Shown here one piece after another: positions 18,926 through 27,230 of a stretch of DNA of 64,000 bases (position 1 is its first letter; each line of letters opens with the position of its first letter). Source of the stretch: Gammaproteobacteria bacterium (GTDB taxonomy: Bacteria > Pseudomonadota > Gammaproteobacteria > Steroidobacterales > JABDKV01); NCBI GenBank assembly GCA_013003425.1, contig JABDJB010000067.1:56728-120727 (forward strand), written 5' to 3'. Position numbers and translations under genes: made by a program. The notes under the pieces are model-generated. The model made no database searches and was not told where the DNA came from. It saw nothing but the letters and a program-made list of their open reading frames with translations.

Positions 18926-19330
18926 ATGGCAAGGAAGCACGCGACACACGAGGAAGAGACGGAGATAAACATTACTCCAATGCTCGATATTGTTTTTATC
19001 ATGTTGATCTTTTTTATCGTCAGTACGTCGTTTATCAAGGAAACAGGTATTGAGGTGTTGCGTCCGCAGGCGCAGACGGCGCAAAAGAAGGACCGCGGCA
19101 ACATCCTGATAGCAATTTCCGACACCGGCCAGATATGGATGCACAAGAAGCGCGTCGATCTGACCGAGGTTCGCGGCATGGTTGAATCAGCACGAAAGGA
19201 AACGCCCGAAAGCAGCGCAATCATTGTTGCCGATGTCGAAGCGCAGACCGGCCTGCTGATCGACCTGATGGATCAGGTGCGACTCGGTGGCGTCGGCAAT
19301 ATCTCTGTCGCCGCGCAGGAAGTGAATTGA
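18926..19330 (+). CDS. exbD: ExbD/TolR-family biopolymer transporter subunit 2
   Basis: 134 residues from ATG at 18926, one base after the previous stop (TGAGATG). The frame extends upstream to 18878, but this start gives the family N-terminus MARKHATHEEETEINITP. It has the same TM signature (ITPMLDIVFIMLIFFIV) as subunit 1 but a diverged periplasmic domain, so it is a tandem paralogue rather than a copy. ExbD works as a dimer, so a heterodimer of the two is plausible. Confidence 0.93.
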   Translation: MARKHATHEEETEINITPMLDIVFIMLIFFIVSTSFIKETGIEVLRPQAQTAQKKDRGNILIAISDTGQIWMHKKRVDLTEVRGMVESARKETPESSAIIVADVEAQTGLLIDLMDQVRLGGVGNISVAAQEVN

Positions 19331-19377
19331 TGCCAGGGCAGCATTCGAAACCCGCACTGCTGATGGTCGTTGCCTGA
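19330..19377 (+). CDS. Tiny coupling ORF between exbD2 and the TonB-like gene
   Basis: A 15-codon frame (MPGQHSKPALLMVVA) begins with an ATG overlapping the exbD2 stop (TGATG) and ends with a TGA that overlaps the next ATG (TGATG). Such end-to-end overlap suggests that ribosomes finishing exbD2 could terminate and restart twice to reach the TonB-like gene. It may equally be a remnant or chance. No function is claimed for the peptide. Confidence 0.25.
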   Translation: MPGQHSKPALLMVVA

Positions 19378-19655
19378 TGAAAACCGCCGCATCACTGCTC
19401 TCAGGTGTGGTCTGTGCTGTTGCATTGTTTGTCGTCATGCACGAGCTGATTGACGATTCGCCGCAGTTTATTGACCCGATAGTCGAGGTGTTCGATTTGC
19501 CACTGGATCGGGCGCCAGATAAGCGGCCGGCACCACAGCAAGACGATAAGGACCCGGCCGGACCCAGCCAGCTGGTGCGGGCTCCCGGGCTTTGCTCGCC
19601 GACCGATGCTGCCCGGTTGCAGGAGGTCGCCTGCCCGGATCTGAAGCGGCCATGA
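19377..19655 (+). CDS. Small TonB-like membrane-anchored protein lacking the C-terminal domain
   Basis: 92 residues: a single N-terminal membrane anchor (SLLSGVVCAVALFVVMHELI) followed by the charged IVEVFDLPLD and a Lys/Pro/Asp linker (RAPDKRPAPQQDDKDPAGPS). Position and the anchor resemble the N-terminal half of TonB2-type proteins, but those are about 200 residues and carry a periplasmic C-terminal beta domain, which is absent here. The stop overlaps the start of the TPR gene (ATGA), so this is the gene's real end in this sequence and not an obvious local frameshift. It may be a minimal TonB working with a separate partner, or a degraded gene. Confidence refers to it being expressed. Confidence 0.6.
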   Translation: MKTAASLLSGVVCAVALFVVMHELIDDSPQFIDPIVEVFDLPLDRAPDKRPAPQQDDKDPAGPSQLVRAPGLCSPTDAARLQEVACPDLKRP

Positions 19656-20899
19656 ATCGGTTCCCAACTGTGGTGGCAATTGCCCTCGGTGCGGCGGTGA
19701 TGCTCATCGCCAATCCTGCGCCAGCCCGGGACACCGCCGGCAATCCGGGGTCGCAGCAGACCATCGGTGAGCGAGCCTACAAGCGCCTGGAACAGGCACA
19801 TACCGCGCTCGGCGAGAAAAAGTACTCCGAGGCCCTGGCAAGGCTGCAGCAAATGGAGGAGCTGGACCTGAACGATTACGAACGCGCGCTGGTATACCAG
19901 ACCTACGGCTTCCTCGGGGTAGAGCAAGGTCAGTATGGCAGCGCTATCGAGTACTTCGAGCGTTGCCTGTCGCTCGAGGCACTACCGGATACTGCGCAGC
20001 AGGGCATGCTTTACTCGCTGGCGGGGCTGTACTCTGCCGAAGGCAGGCAGCAGATGACCATCGACACCCTGATGCGCTGGTTGCCAAACGAGCCCGCACC
20101 ATCGCCGGATGCCTACATCATGCTGGCAGCCGCGCATGCCGAACTGGGGCAATATCCCGCTGCGCTGCCGTGGGTGGAGAAGGCAGTCGCCGGAGCGCGG
20201 CAACCAAAGGAAAGCTGGTTCCAGCTTCTGGTGGCGGTTTATTTCGAGACGCGGGATTACTCCGGGGCGGCAACGGCGCTGCGCCAAATGATTGCCCTGT
20301 GGCCGGACAAGCCTGGCTACTGGGAAAACCTTTCTGGTGCCTATCAGCAGCTCGGTTCCGACGTCGAGGCTGTGGCAACGATGAAACTCGCCTGGCGTCG
20401 CGATTTACTGAAAACCGAAAGCAAGTTGCTGAACCTGGCGCGCATGATGATGTATGTCGAAGATCCTTACCAGGCCGGAAGCCTGCTCGACGCAGAAATG
20501 CAGCGCGGCAGGGTTGCGCGCAATCGGCAGAATCTCGAGTTATTGCTCCGCGCCTGGACCGGCGCGAAGGAATTCGATAACGCGATAAGCGTCATTGATC
20601 AGCTTGCTCCGATGACCGGCGATGGTGAGTATTACCTGCGGAAGGCGCAGCTCTATGCCGAGCGCGCCAACTGGGAGCTGGTCGTGCCGGCAGCCGAGCA
20701 GGCAATCGCGCGTGGCGGGTTGCGAAAAGCCGGCGCACCATGGATTCTCAAGGGGATGGCCGAAGCAGAGCTAGGCCGTTTCAAAGACGCAATTGATTCG
20801 CTCACAGAGGCGAAAAAATACGGGGACAATTTTCGGCGCCAGGCTGAAGGCTGGCTGCAATTTGTCAATGACCGTATGCAGGTAGCCGCCCGGGCGTGA
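19652..20899 (+). CDS. Periplasmic TPR-repeat protein of the TonB2-type operon
   Basis: 415 residues from ATG at 19652, overlapping the preceding stop. A signal peptide (VVAIALGAAVMLIANPAPARD) is followed by tetratricopeptide repeats across the rest (ALARLQQMEELDLNDYERAL, GSAIEYFERCLSLEALPDTA, and further units to the end, GRFKDAIDSLTEAKKYGDNF). In related operons a TPR protein ends the cluster and is thought to contact TonB or the transporters. Upstream in-frame codons back to 19592 are rejected because they lie within the TonB-like gene. It converges on plsC with a 12-base gap. Confidence 0.87.
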   Translation: MNRFPTVVAIALGAAVMLIANPAPARDTAGNPGSQQTIGERAYKRLEQAHTALGEKKYSEALARLQQMEELDLNDYERALVYQTYGFLGVEQGQYGSAIEYFERCLSLEALPDTAQQGMLYSLAGLYSAEGRQQMTIDTLMRWLPNEPAPSPDAYIMLAAAHAELGQYPAALPWVEKAVAGARQPKESWFQLLVAVYFETRDYSGAATALRQMIALWPDKPGYWENLSGAYQQLGSDVEAVATMKLAWRRDLLKTESKLLNLARMMMYVEDPYQAGSLLDAEMQRGRVARNRQNLELLLRAWTGAKEFDNAISVIDQLAPMTGDGEYYLRKAQLYAERANWELVVPAAEQAIARGGLRKAGAPWILKGMAEAELGRFKDAIDSLTEAKKYGDNFRRQAEGWLQFVNDRMQVAARA

Positions 20900-20911
20900 G
20901 CGGCCAGTAAC

Positions 20912-21670
20912 TCACCGGGCTGTGGCCCGCGGGGCCGCAGACAGCCGGAAGTCCAGATCGGGTTCGTCCAGTGCTGACAGTATTCGGGTGCGCGCAAGCT
21001 CGCGTACACGGGTTATTTCTTCGCGGTCCGGCGTGGCCGGGTTGATCGGGATAGCAGGATGAACAACCAGTTGGATACTGCCGCGACGTGGCAGCAGCTT
21101 GTCCGCCGGCAGAATATGACGCGATCCAAGCAGCGTGACTGGCACGATCGCCCGGTGGTTGCGTACCGCTGCGGAAAAAGCGCCGGAATAGAATTGCCCG
21201 AGGCCTGGTTCCTGACGGAAAGTGCCTTCGGGAAAAGCGGCCAGCGCCTGACCTTCGCCGGCGATGCGAATTATGCGGCGTGCATCCGCCGCGCCGCGCC
21301 GAAAATCGAAGCGCTCGACAAATTGCGTTCCAAGGCGTCGCAGCAGGAGCCCGGCAACAGGAAACGCCCGCATCTCCCGTTTGACGAGAAAACTGAATTG
21401 GGCGGGCAGGGCAGCAGTGAGGATAATGCCATCGAGGTAGCTCGCATGATTGGAGACGACGACCACCGGCTCGTTGTGCTCCAGCGTGTCACCACTGACC
21501 TGCAGCCCGATTCCCGTAAGGCGAAACAGATTACGTGCGCTGCCGCGTGCTATCGCCCGGCGGCGGGCAAGACCGGGCACAACCAGTATCGCAGTTGTAG
21601 TCATAACCACCGTAATCACCAGCAGCGACCAGGCGTAAATGCCGTAGCAGGCGCGCCAGATCTGCCTCAT
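20912..21670 (-). CDS. plsC: 1-acyl-sn-glycerol-3-phosphate acyltransferase
   Basis: 252 residues with an N-terminal membrane segment (SLLVITVVMTTTAILVVPGLA) and the PlsC acyltransferase motifs: SNHASYLDG (HX4D, catalytic) and FPEGTFRQEPGLG (phosphate binding). It adds the second acyl chain to lysophosphatidic acid in phospholipid synthesis at the inner membrane. Several LPLAT-family paralogues, including ornithine-lipid acyltransferases, share these motifs, so the exact acceptor is not certain. No linked lipid gene is visible. Confidence 0.85.
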   Translation of the reverse strand: MRQIWRACYGIYAWSLLVITVVMTTTAILVVPGLARRRAIARGSARNLFRLTGIGLQVSGDTLEHNEPVVVVSNHASYLDGIILTAALPAQFSFLVKREMRAFPVAGLLLRRLGTQFVERFDFRRGAADARRIIRIAGEGQALAAFPEGTFRQEPGLGQFYSGAFSAAVRNHRAIVPVTLLGSRHILPADKLLPRRGSIQLVVHPAIPINPATPDREEITRVRELARTRILSALDEPDLDFRLSAAPRATAR

Positions 21671-21964
21671 CGGCTCACCGTCCTGGCACCGTCAACGGTG
21701 TGACGTGGGTCTCGTTTTTCACCGCGATAATTCAATTGTCAAACCATTAATGTGAACCAGTTCTCCTTTATGTTAATTGCATCATTCTTTTTGTGACAGC
21801 GATCACGGCTCATTTCAGGGGTGGAAAGCATACTCCGGCGCATGATCATTCCCGGGCCGAGCAGGCATCCGGCGCCAACGGGGCGCCATTGCGGGCTCGC
21901 AACGGGAGCGGCAGAAAAGCGGACGGGGTTGGCACTGATCCCGCCTGATGAGGTCTGAATAATC
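21671..21964. other. Divergent intergenic region between plsC and xerD
   Basis: 294 bases without a gene. It must hold the promoters of both divergent genes. A CRP-like palindrome at 21792-21807 is the only clear element; open frames crossing the region have no family resemblance. Confidence 0.6.
21792..21807 (+). promoter_or_regulatory. CRP/Vfr-like binding site
   Basis: TGTGACAGCGATCACG matches the CRP consensus TGTGA-N6-TCACA at nine of ten half-site positions. A -10-like CATACT lies at 21829-21834; a start site about 7 bases after it would put the centre of the palindrome near -41.5, the classic class II activator position, for transcription towards xerD. It could also serve plsC on the other strand. 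No CRP homologue is in the window. Confidence 0.45.
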
Positions 21965-22903
21965 GTGAGCGTGGCAATGTCGAACCCCAATGGAAAAACT
22001 GATCTGGACACCTCGGAATCCGAGGCGACGATCGATAACTTCCTCGATGCGATCTGGATGGAGCGAGGTCTGTCCAAGAATACACTTGCTGCATATCGGG
22101 CCGACTTGATGGCACTGACCCGGTGGCTGGCCGAGCGCAAGACCCTGGCGGTCGACGGCAGCAAGGCAGACCTGCTCGCCTTTATCGCGTCGCGGGTCCA
22201 GGCTGGCGCCCGGCCGCGCTCCACGGCGCGGCAGCTTTCCAGTTTCCGGCGGTTTTACCGCTGGCTGTTGCGCGAAGGGAAAATCAGCGACGACCCGACG
22301 GCGCAGATACAGATGCCAAAGATTGGCCGCACGCTGCCGAAATCACTCTCGGAAAAAGAAGTCGAGTCGCTGCTTGCAGCGCCCGATGTCGTCGACCCGC
22401 TTGGTTTTCGCGACCGGACCATGCTGGAAGTGCTTTATGCAACCGGCCTGCGCGTATCCGAGCTGATTACGTTACAGATCAGCCAGATCAACCTGAACCA
22501 GGGCGTGCTGCGTATCGTCGGTAAGGGTGATCGTGAGCGGCTTATTCCGCTCGGCGAAGTGTGCCAGGACTGGATCCAGAGATTCATCGCCGGTGCACGT
22601 GGCGAAATACTGCTGGAGCGCCAGACGGACTTTCTGTTTCCGACCCGGCGTGGTGACAAGATGACGCGTCAGGCGTTCTGGCACATCATCAAGCGTTATG
22701 CAGCAAAAGCCAAAATAGACAAGGAGCTGTCGCCTCACACATTGCGGCACGCCTTTGCCACACACCTGCTCAATCATGGCGCCGACCTGCGCGTGGTGCA
22801 GATGCTGCTTGGTCACAGCGATTTATCGACCACGCAGATCTACACTCACGTCGCCCGCGAGCGTCTCAAGGACCTGCACTCCCGGCATCACCCGCGCGGC
22901 TGA
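21965..22903 (+). CDS. xerD: Site-specific tyrosine recombinase XerD
   Basis: 312 residues with GTG at 21965, or 308 from ATG at 21977 (MSNPNGKTD). The N-terminal SAM-like core-binding domain (FLDAIWMERGLSKNTLAAYR) precedes the catalytic domain with the RHRHY residues: Arg in ATGLRVSEL, Lys in GKGDRERLIPL, HTLRHAFATHLL, GHSDLSTTQIYTHV. It acts with XerC at dif to resolve chromosome dimers. Length and its place next to dsbC, as in many gammaproteobacteria, favour XerD over a mobile integrase, and no element ends are seen nearby. Confidence 0.93.
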   Translation: MSVAMSNPNGKTDLDTSESEATIDNFLDAIWMERGLSKNTLAAYRADLMALTRWLAERKTLAVDGSKADLLAFIASRVQAGARPRSTARQLSSFRRFYRWLLREGKISDDPTAQIQMPKIGRTLPKSLSEKEVESLLAAPDVVDPLGFRDRTMLEVLYATGLRVSELITLQISQINLNQGVLRIVGKGDRERLIPLGEVCQDWIQRFIAGARGEILLERQTDFLFPTRRGDKMTRQAFWHIIKRYAAKAKIDKELSPHTLRHAFATHLLNHGADLRVVQMLLGHSDLSTTQIYTHVARERLKDLHSRHHPRG

Positions 22904-23053
22904 AACGCTGCAGTCGACGAAAATTCACATCCCGCAGCGGGTCGGCAGCCTTGAAATCGGGGTTTGGCTATCTGCTACAATGCCGCTCCCCTGAACCAAC
23001 GTCCGGGGTCGCTGTCGAAAACGCTGACCCCCAAAACTGCAGGTTTTTTTAAT

Positions 23054-23785
23054 ATGTTCAAAAGAATAGCCATAACTGCGGCCATGCTGTTTGGCGCCAG
23101 CGCCTCGTACGCGTCCACCGTCTGTGACGCGGAAGTTATCCGTGCCCGCCTGCCGGGGGTCGACCCGTCTAGCGTGGCCAGCACGCCTCTGGACGGGGTT
23201 TGCGAGATCGCTATCGGCCCGCAGATTGTCTACGTCAGCCCGGATGCCAACTACCTGCTGCGCGGCGACATAATCGAGATCGTTTCCAACGTGAATCTCA
23301 CCGACAAGCGCCGCGCCAGTGCGCGGGCCCGGGTGCTCGACGGTATCGACAAGAAAGAGATGATCGTGTTTGCGCCGGAAGAGGTTAAACACACTATCAC
23401 CGTGTTCACCGATATCGATTGCGGCTACTGCCGCAAGCTGCACCAGGAGATGACGGCGCTCAATGACAATGGAATCGCGGTGCAATACCTGTTCTTTCCG
23501 CGTAGCGGACCAAATACCCGTTCGTGGGAAAAGGCCCAGGAAGTCTGGTGCTCTGACGATCGCAATGACGCCCTGACGCGCGCCAAGCGTGGCGAGGATC
23601 TCGACACGGCCGCCTGCGAGAAGGCGCCGGTGATGGACCAGTACCAGATGGGCCAGATGGTGGGCCTGCGCGGAACACCGGCAATCGTCACTGAAAGTGG
23701 TGAACTTATTTCCGGTTACCTGCCCGCAGAGGCTCTGCTGGCGCGTCTGGAGTCCCTGAAGCCACAGACCGTGGCAGCTGAATGA
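23054..23785 (+). CDS. dsbC: Thiol:disulfide interchange protein DsbC
   Basis: 243 residues from ATG at 23054, where a signal peptide begins (KRIAITAAMLFGASASYA). The N-terminal dimerisation domain (about 20-80) is followed by a thioredoxin-fold domain with active site CGYC in FTDIDCGYCRKLH and the cis-Pro loop RGTPAIV. DsbC isomerises wrong disulfides in the periplasm and is kept reduced by DsbD. Two further cysteines (WCSDD and AACEKAP) fit the structural disulfide of DsbC. The longer frame from 22964 lacks a signal peptide and is rejected. Confidence 0.94.
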   Translation: MFKRIAITAAMLFGASASYASTVCDAEVIRARLPGVDPSSVASTPLDGVCEIAIGPQIVYVSPDANYLLRGDIIEIVSNVNLTDKRRASARARVLDGIDKKEMIVFAPEEVKHTITVFTDIDCGYCRKLHQEMTALNDNGIAVQYLFFPRSGPNTRSWEKAQEVWCSDDRNDALTRAKRGEDLDTAACEKAPVMDQYQMGQMVGLRGTPAIVTESGELISGYLPAEALLARLESLKPQTVAAE

Positions 23786-23811
23786 CGCGACCGGATTGAC
23801 CGGTCAATCGA

Positions 23812-23836
23812 CGGCCCCCGAGCGGGGCCGTTTTTA
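23812..23836 (+). terminator. Rho-independent terminator after dsbC
   Basis: CGGCCCC-loop-GGGGCCG stem followed directly by TTTTTAT, 26 bases after the dsbC stop and just before the convergent gene's end. A textbook intrinsic terminator for the plus-strand transcript. Confidence 0.85.
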
Positions 23837-23845
23837 TATTGCCGA

Positions 23846-25474
23846 CTACAACAGCCCGGCGGCAGCCAGCCAGCCGAGCGCGAACAGCGAGCCGAGGGAC
23901 AACGGGCCCCAGCGGCGCAGGCCTGCCAGCAGCAGGACTTCGCAGGCATAAATCAGGATGACCGCCTTTATCAGGCCGATGGCAACTTCGTTGCCACTGA
24001 ATATCTCGCCGGGCAGGATGCCAATTGCCAGCACGATGAATACCAGCAGGTAATCGGTTGGCGTGGTCCTGAATTCGATGCGACGCGAATAACGAATTGT
24101 CAGTCCAACAGCCAGCGCCAGCAGTCCATAGAAAGCCAGCTCGGCGCGCCGCATCGTCTCACCTTCGAGTGTGGGGTAAGTGGCAAGCAGATAGGTCAGG
24201 AAAACCACGGTGATATAGATGATGCCGCGCATGATGACGGAGTTCTCGCGGCGGCCAACCAGCAGTTCGGTCAGCAGGACAAAAAACAGCACGGCGGAAA
24301 TGATCGCAAAATCGCGCGGTACTTCGCTGACAGTCATCGCGCCGCCTGCCATGAAAAGCGGCACCGCAGCGAGCACCAGCATCAGCGGCAGCCGTCGTAA
24401 TGCAGAGGACTCCCGAAACGCGCCAAGCGCCGCTGAAAACGGTGCAGCGATGCTACCGCCGCCGGCCCGCCAGTCACGCCGCTCACCAGTCATGAGCAGC
24501 ACGAATACCGTACCGCACACGGCAAGGTAAAACGCGATCAGCACCCAGTCCGCGGCATAGCGCAGCAAAATACCGCTGGCTACCAGCAGTGTCTGCACCG
24601 AGTAAATGATCACCACGGTTTCGTAATGGGCAAAACCACGATCCATCAGGCGATGGTGGATATGATTACGGGTCGCACGAAACCAGTTCATGCCACCCTT
24701 AATGCGCAGGAACAAAACCGCGATGATGTCCACGACGGGCAACCCGATGAGCAGCAGCACGACCGCAGGGCTCACGGCGGTGTTGACCCGCTGGGTAAGC
24801 AGGATCGCCAGGAAGCCTATGGTGAAGCCGAGAAACTGGCTGCCGCTGTCGCCCATGAATACCCGCGCCGGATGCGTGTTGAAGCGCAGGAAACCGAACA
24901 GGCCGCCAATCGTGACCATCGCGACCGCAGTTGCATACTCGTTGCCGCTGCCCAGCGAGGAGACGTAAACGATTGCTATCAGGCTCAGCAGGGCTTCACC
25001 GCTGGCCAGCCCGTCCAGCCCGTCCGAGTGATTCATCGCGTTTATCACGCCAATCATGGCGATCACGGTGAAGGGTTTGCCAATCGCTGCCGGGATCGGG
25101 TCGTCCATAAACGGGAAGCGCGAAACCCACAGGTCACCAAAATAGACCACGGCGATGACCGCGATGCCCTGGCCGATAAACTTGACGTAGTGGCCCAGTT
25201 CCCGCGCATCGTCGGCGGCACCGAATACCAGCAGCACGGCTGAACCGAACAGGAAGGAGCGCAGCAGGTCATCGGCCGGCAGCCAGAACATCAGTGGCAG
25301 CAACGCGCCAACCACGATGCCGATGCCGCCAACGCGTGACACCGGCGTTTCGTGAACCTTGCGTCCGCTGGGCAGATCGATCATCCCGAGCCAGGGAGCC
25401 GCCCGCATCATCAACGGGATCACCGCCATGCTGATGACAGCCGCGCTGATCAGCAATATAAGGGTGATGTCCAT
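23846..25474 (-). CDS. WecA/MraY-family undecaprenyl-phosphate sugar-1-phosphate transferase with extra membrane domain
   Basis: 542 residues. The first ~330 form a polytopic glycosyltransferase family 4 domain with the acidic motifs [22 protein letters not shown] and [12 protein letters not shown] and the C-terminal NHIHHRL loop, as in WecA-type UDP-HexNAc:undecaprenyl-phosphate transferases. The last ~200 residues add several hydrophobic segments (e.g. [35 protein letters not shown]) not part of WecA; longer forms of this sort occur near exosortase genes. It should start lipid-linked glycan synthesis at the inner membrane. It is 14 bases downstream of the exosortase gene, but no other polysaccharide genes are nearby. 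Confidence 0.87.
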   Translation of the reverse strand: MDITLILLISAAVISMAVIPLMMRAAPWLGMIDLPSGRKVHETPVSRVGGIGIVVGALLPLMFWLPADDLLRSFLFGSAVLLVFGAADDARELGHYVKFIGQGIAVIAVVYFGDLWVSRFPFMDDPIPAAIGKPFTVIAMIGVINAMNHSDGLDGLASGEALLSLIAIVYVSSLGSGNEYATAVAMVTIGGLFGFLRFNTHPARVFMGDSGSQFLGFTIGFLAILLTQRVNTAVSPAVVLLLIGLPVVDIIAVLFLRIKGGMNWFRATRNHIHHRLMDRGFAHYETVVIIYSVQTLLVASGILLRYAADWVLIAFYLAVCGTVFVLLMTGERRDWRAGGGSIAAPFSAALGAFRESSALRRLPLMLVLAAVPLFMAGGAMTVSEVPRDFAIISAVLFFVLLTELLVGRRENSVIMRGIIYITVVFLTYLLATYPTLEGETMRRAELAFYGLLALAVGLTIRYSRRIEFRTTPTDYLLVFIVLAIGILPGEIFSGNEVAIGLIKAVILIYACEVLLLAGLRRWGPLSLGSLFALGWLAAAGLL

Positions 25475-25488
25475 GCCGTGGGGCCCGA

Positions 25489-27087
25489 CTAGTCGGGCAC
25501 GTACTCGGTAAGCTGCGCGACGGCCCGACCGGCAACGTCGACGAGGCGCTCGTCGGCAGAAGACCAGTCAGGATCACTGGGGTTCACCGTGGTGACAAAT
25601 CGCACCAGCGCACCGTCAGAACGCCGCCTGGTGAGCGCATCCCAGAACAGGTACCACTTAACCAGGTACTCGCTGGTCAGCTCACGGTCGCGTTGCTTGA
25701 AGTAGTAATACACCAGCTGTTTGTCGCGACCCTTCTCGATCTGCAGCCGGTTGACCTCCAGCATACGATCGCTGTCGGCGACAGGAATCTCGACGCGCGA
25801 CAGGCTGGTAATTTCCCAGCCGCCGCCGGGAATGCACGAGCGTGGTGAATGCGCTGCGTTGCCCTTGGTGCGCTGCTGTTCGTAGTAAGCAGCATAGAAT
25901 TGCACCGCAATGGGGTCGCCAGGGCGGGTCAGGTTGACCATTTTGTAGTCGGTAAAGTCGAGCGTCTCGATGTATTGCTGCTCCATCGTCTGCTCGGTGC
26001 CGCGCCACTCGCCCAGCGTCATCGGAAAGCTGGCAAAGTCTTCACGTTCCGGGAAGATCTGCGGCCGCTGCGTGATCATGTTGAAACTGATCAGCGCAGC
26101 CACCAGCAGTACGATCGACACGGTAAAGGGTTTTGGCAGCGAGCGTGGTGCGGTAACGGCATCTTTTGGTGTGGGCTCGGGAAAATCGACTCCAAAGACT
26201 TCGCGGAAAGACTTGTTCTCGCCGCCGATCTTGTTCAGCAGCCAGATTTCGGCCAGCAGGATGCCGACACAGGCCATGAAGATGATCCAGCCCTCGAAAA
26301 AGTGCAGAAAGCCCTCGGCCTGTTCGATGCCGAAATGCTCCACCAGCACGCCAATGATGCCGATGCGAAAACTGTTCATCAGGATGGTGATAGGAATGCT
26401 GGACAGGAACAGCACCACCCGTTTCCACATCTCGCCCTTGTAAAGGTACGCCGCGAGAAAAGCGAAGCTGGCCAGCGGGAACAGGTAGCGCAGCCCGCTG
26501 CAGGCTTCGACCACCTGCAGCTGGTAGATGCCGAGGTCGATGACGTTGCCTTCGAGGAACACGGTGATGCCGAACAGCCGGATGACGGCAACGCCCAGCT
26601 CGGAGGAAATCAGCTGCAGCTTGCCCGACAGGTTGTTGTACAAGAATTGTGGCAGCGGGATCATGAAGCTGAGGTAAATCAGCGGGATCAGCAGCCAGAT
26701 GAAGCCGCGGTTGCCAAACAGCGTCCAGCAAAGGCCAGCGAGCGTGAACACAAAAGCGTACTGAACAACGATATACAACGTGGCCAGCTCGCCCAGAACC
26801 AGCAGCAGCAGGCCCGCGGCAACTACCGCGAGGCCCAGCCACGAGCCACGGTAAGGTTCCCGTTCAAAGTTGTTTTTCATCTGCCAGGCAAGGAACAGGC
26901 TGATTGCGGGTATGAGGATGCCGTGGCTGTATTCCTGCCGGTTGGGATCAATCCAGACCTCGTACAGGTTAAGCAGGCCTTCCCAGAACAGTCCGCCAAG
27001 CAGCGCCGCAGTAATACCGATGGCGCCCCACGTCAGCGGCGTGTTCTTCAGTATCGGCTGGGCTGCAGTTGTGCTTTGGTTCGTCAT
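25489..27087 (-). CDS. Exosortase fused to EpsI domain (XrtD-like)
   Basis: 532 residues from ATG at 27087; a TTG four codons upstream is less likely because a TGGA motif fits the ATG. The N-terminal ~290 residues are the multi-spanning exosortase domain with the catalytic Cys in VEACSGLRYLFPL, Arg in MNSFRIGIIGV and His in GFLHFFEGWI. The C-terminal ~230 residues are EpsI-like, with HSPRSCIPGGGWEI. Exosortases cleave C-terminal PEP-CTERM-type signals and hand the protein to the surface or matrix. Fusion with EpsI is typical of types such as XrtD. A candidate substrate is encoded at 62978-63568. Confidence 0.9.
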   Translation of the reverse strand: MTNQSTTAAQPILKNTPLTWGAIGITAALLGGLFWEGLLNLYEVWIDPNRQEYSHGILIPAISLFLAWQMKNNFEREPYRGSWLGLAVVAAGLLLLVLGELATLYIVVQYAFVFTLAGLCWTLFGNRGFIWLLIPLIYLSFMIPLPQFLYNNLSGKLQLISSELGVAVIRLFGITVFLEGNVIDLGIYQLQVVEACSGLRYLFPLASFAFLAAYLYKGEMWKRVVLFLSSIPITILMNSFRIGIIGVLVEHFGIEQAEGFLHFFEGWIIFMACVGILLAEIWLLNKIGGENKSFREVFGVDFPEPTPKDAVTAPRSLPKPFTVSIVLLVAALISFNMITQRPQIFPEREDFASFPMTLGEWRGTEQTMEQQYIETLDFTDYKMVNLTRPGDPIAVQFYAAYYEQQRTKGNAAHSPRSCIPGGGWEITSLSRVEIPVADSDRMLEVNRLQIEKGRDKQLVYYYFKQRDRELTSEYLVKWYLFWDALTRRRSDGALVRFVTTVNPSDPDWSSADERLVDVAGRAVAQLTEYVPD

Positions 27088-27192
27088 CGAAAAATCCAAC
27101 GTTACGCGGTGAATACCGGCCGGGAATATTATTAGTCTTTCGCCCGCAGGGAATGCAGGTGATCGACTAATTTACGTCATCGCCGGCCAGGC

Positions 27193-27230
27193 GTGCAATG
27201 CACCATAATAGTTACCGCCGCATTATGGTG
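27193..27230 (-). other. Overlapping palindromes directly after the ferredoxin stop codon
   Basis: CACCATAAT (27201-27209) and ATTATGGTG (27222-27230) form a perfect 9-bp inverted repeat with a 12-base spacer that abuts the fdxA stop. Overlapping it, GTGCA-A-TGCAC (27193-27203) is a second perfect palindrome. On the minus strand this would fold as a 3'-UTR hairpin, without a T-tract. It may be a 3'-stabilising structure or a protein-binding site for the downstream exosortase gene. Confidence 0.45.

Noticed and set aside
19377..19655. Frameshifted full-length tonB
   Set aside because: I looked for a C-terminal TonB domain in the other frames; the following DNA encodes the TPR protein from an overlapping ATG with its own signal peptide, so no lost domain is hidden there.
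21739..22224. 161-codon minus-strand frame between plsC and xerD
   Set aside because: It overlaps the first part of xerD antisense and has no family resemblance.
21965..22903. Integrase of a mobile element
   Set aside because: Length, motifs and linkage to dsbC fit housekeeping XerD, and no attachment repeats or cargo genes flank it.
25849..27135. 428-codon plus-strand frame opposite the exosortase gene
   Set aside because: The minus strand carries conserved exosortase and EpsI motifs; the opposing frame is rich in Gln, Asp and Arg with no family resemblance.
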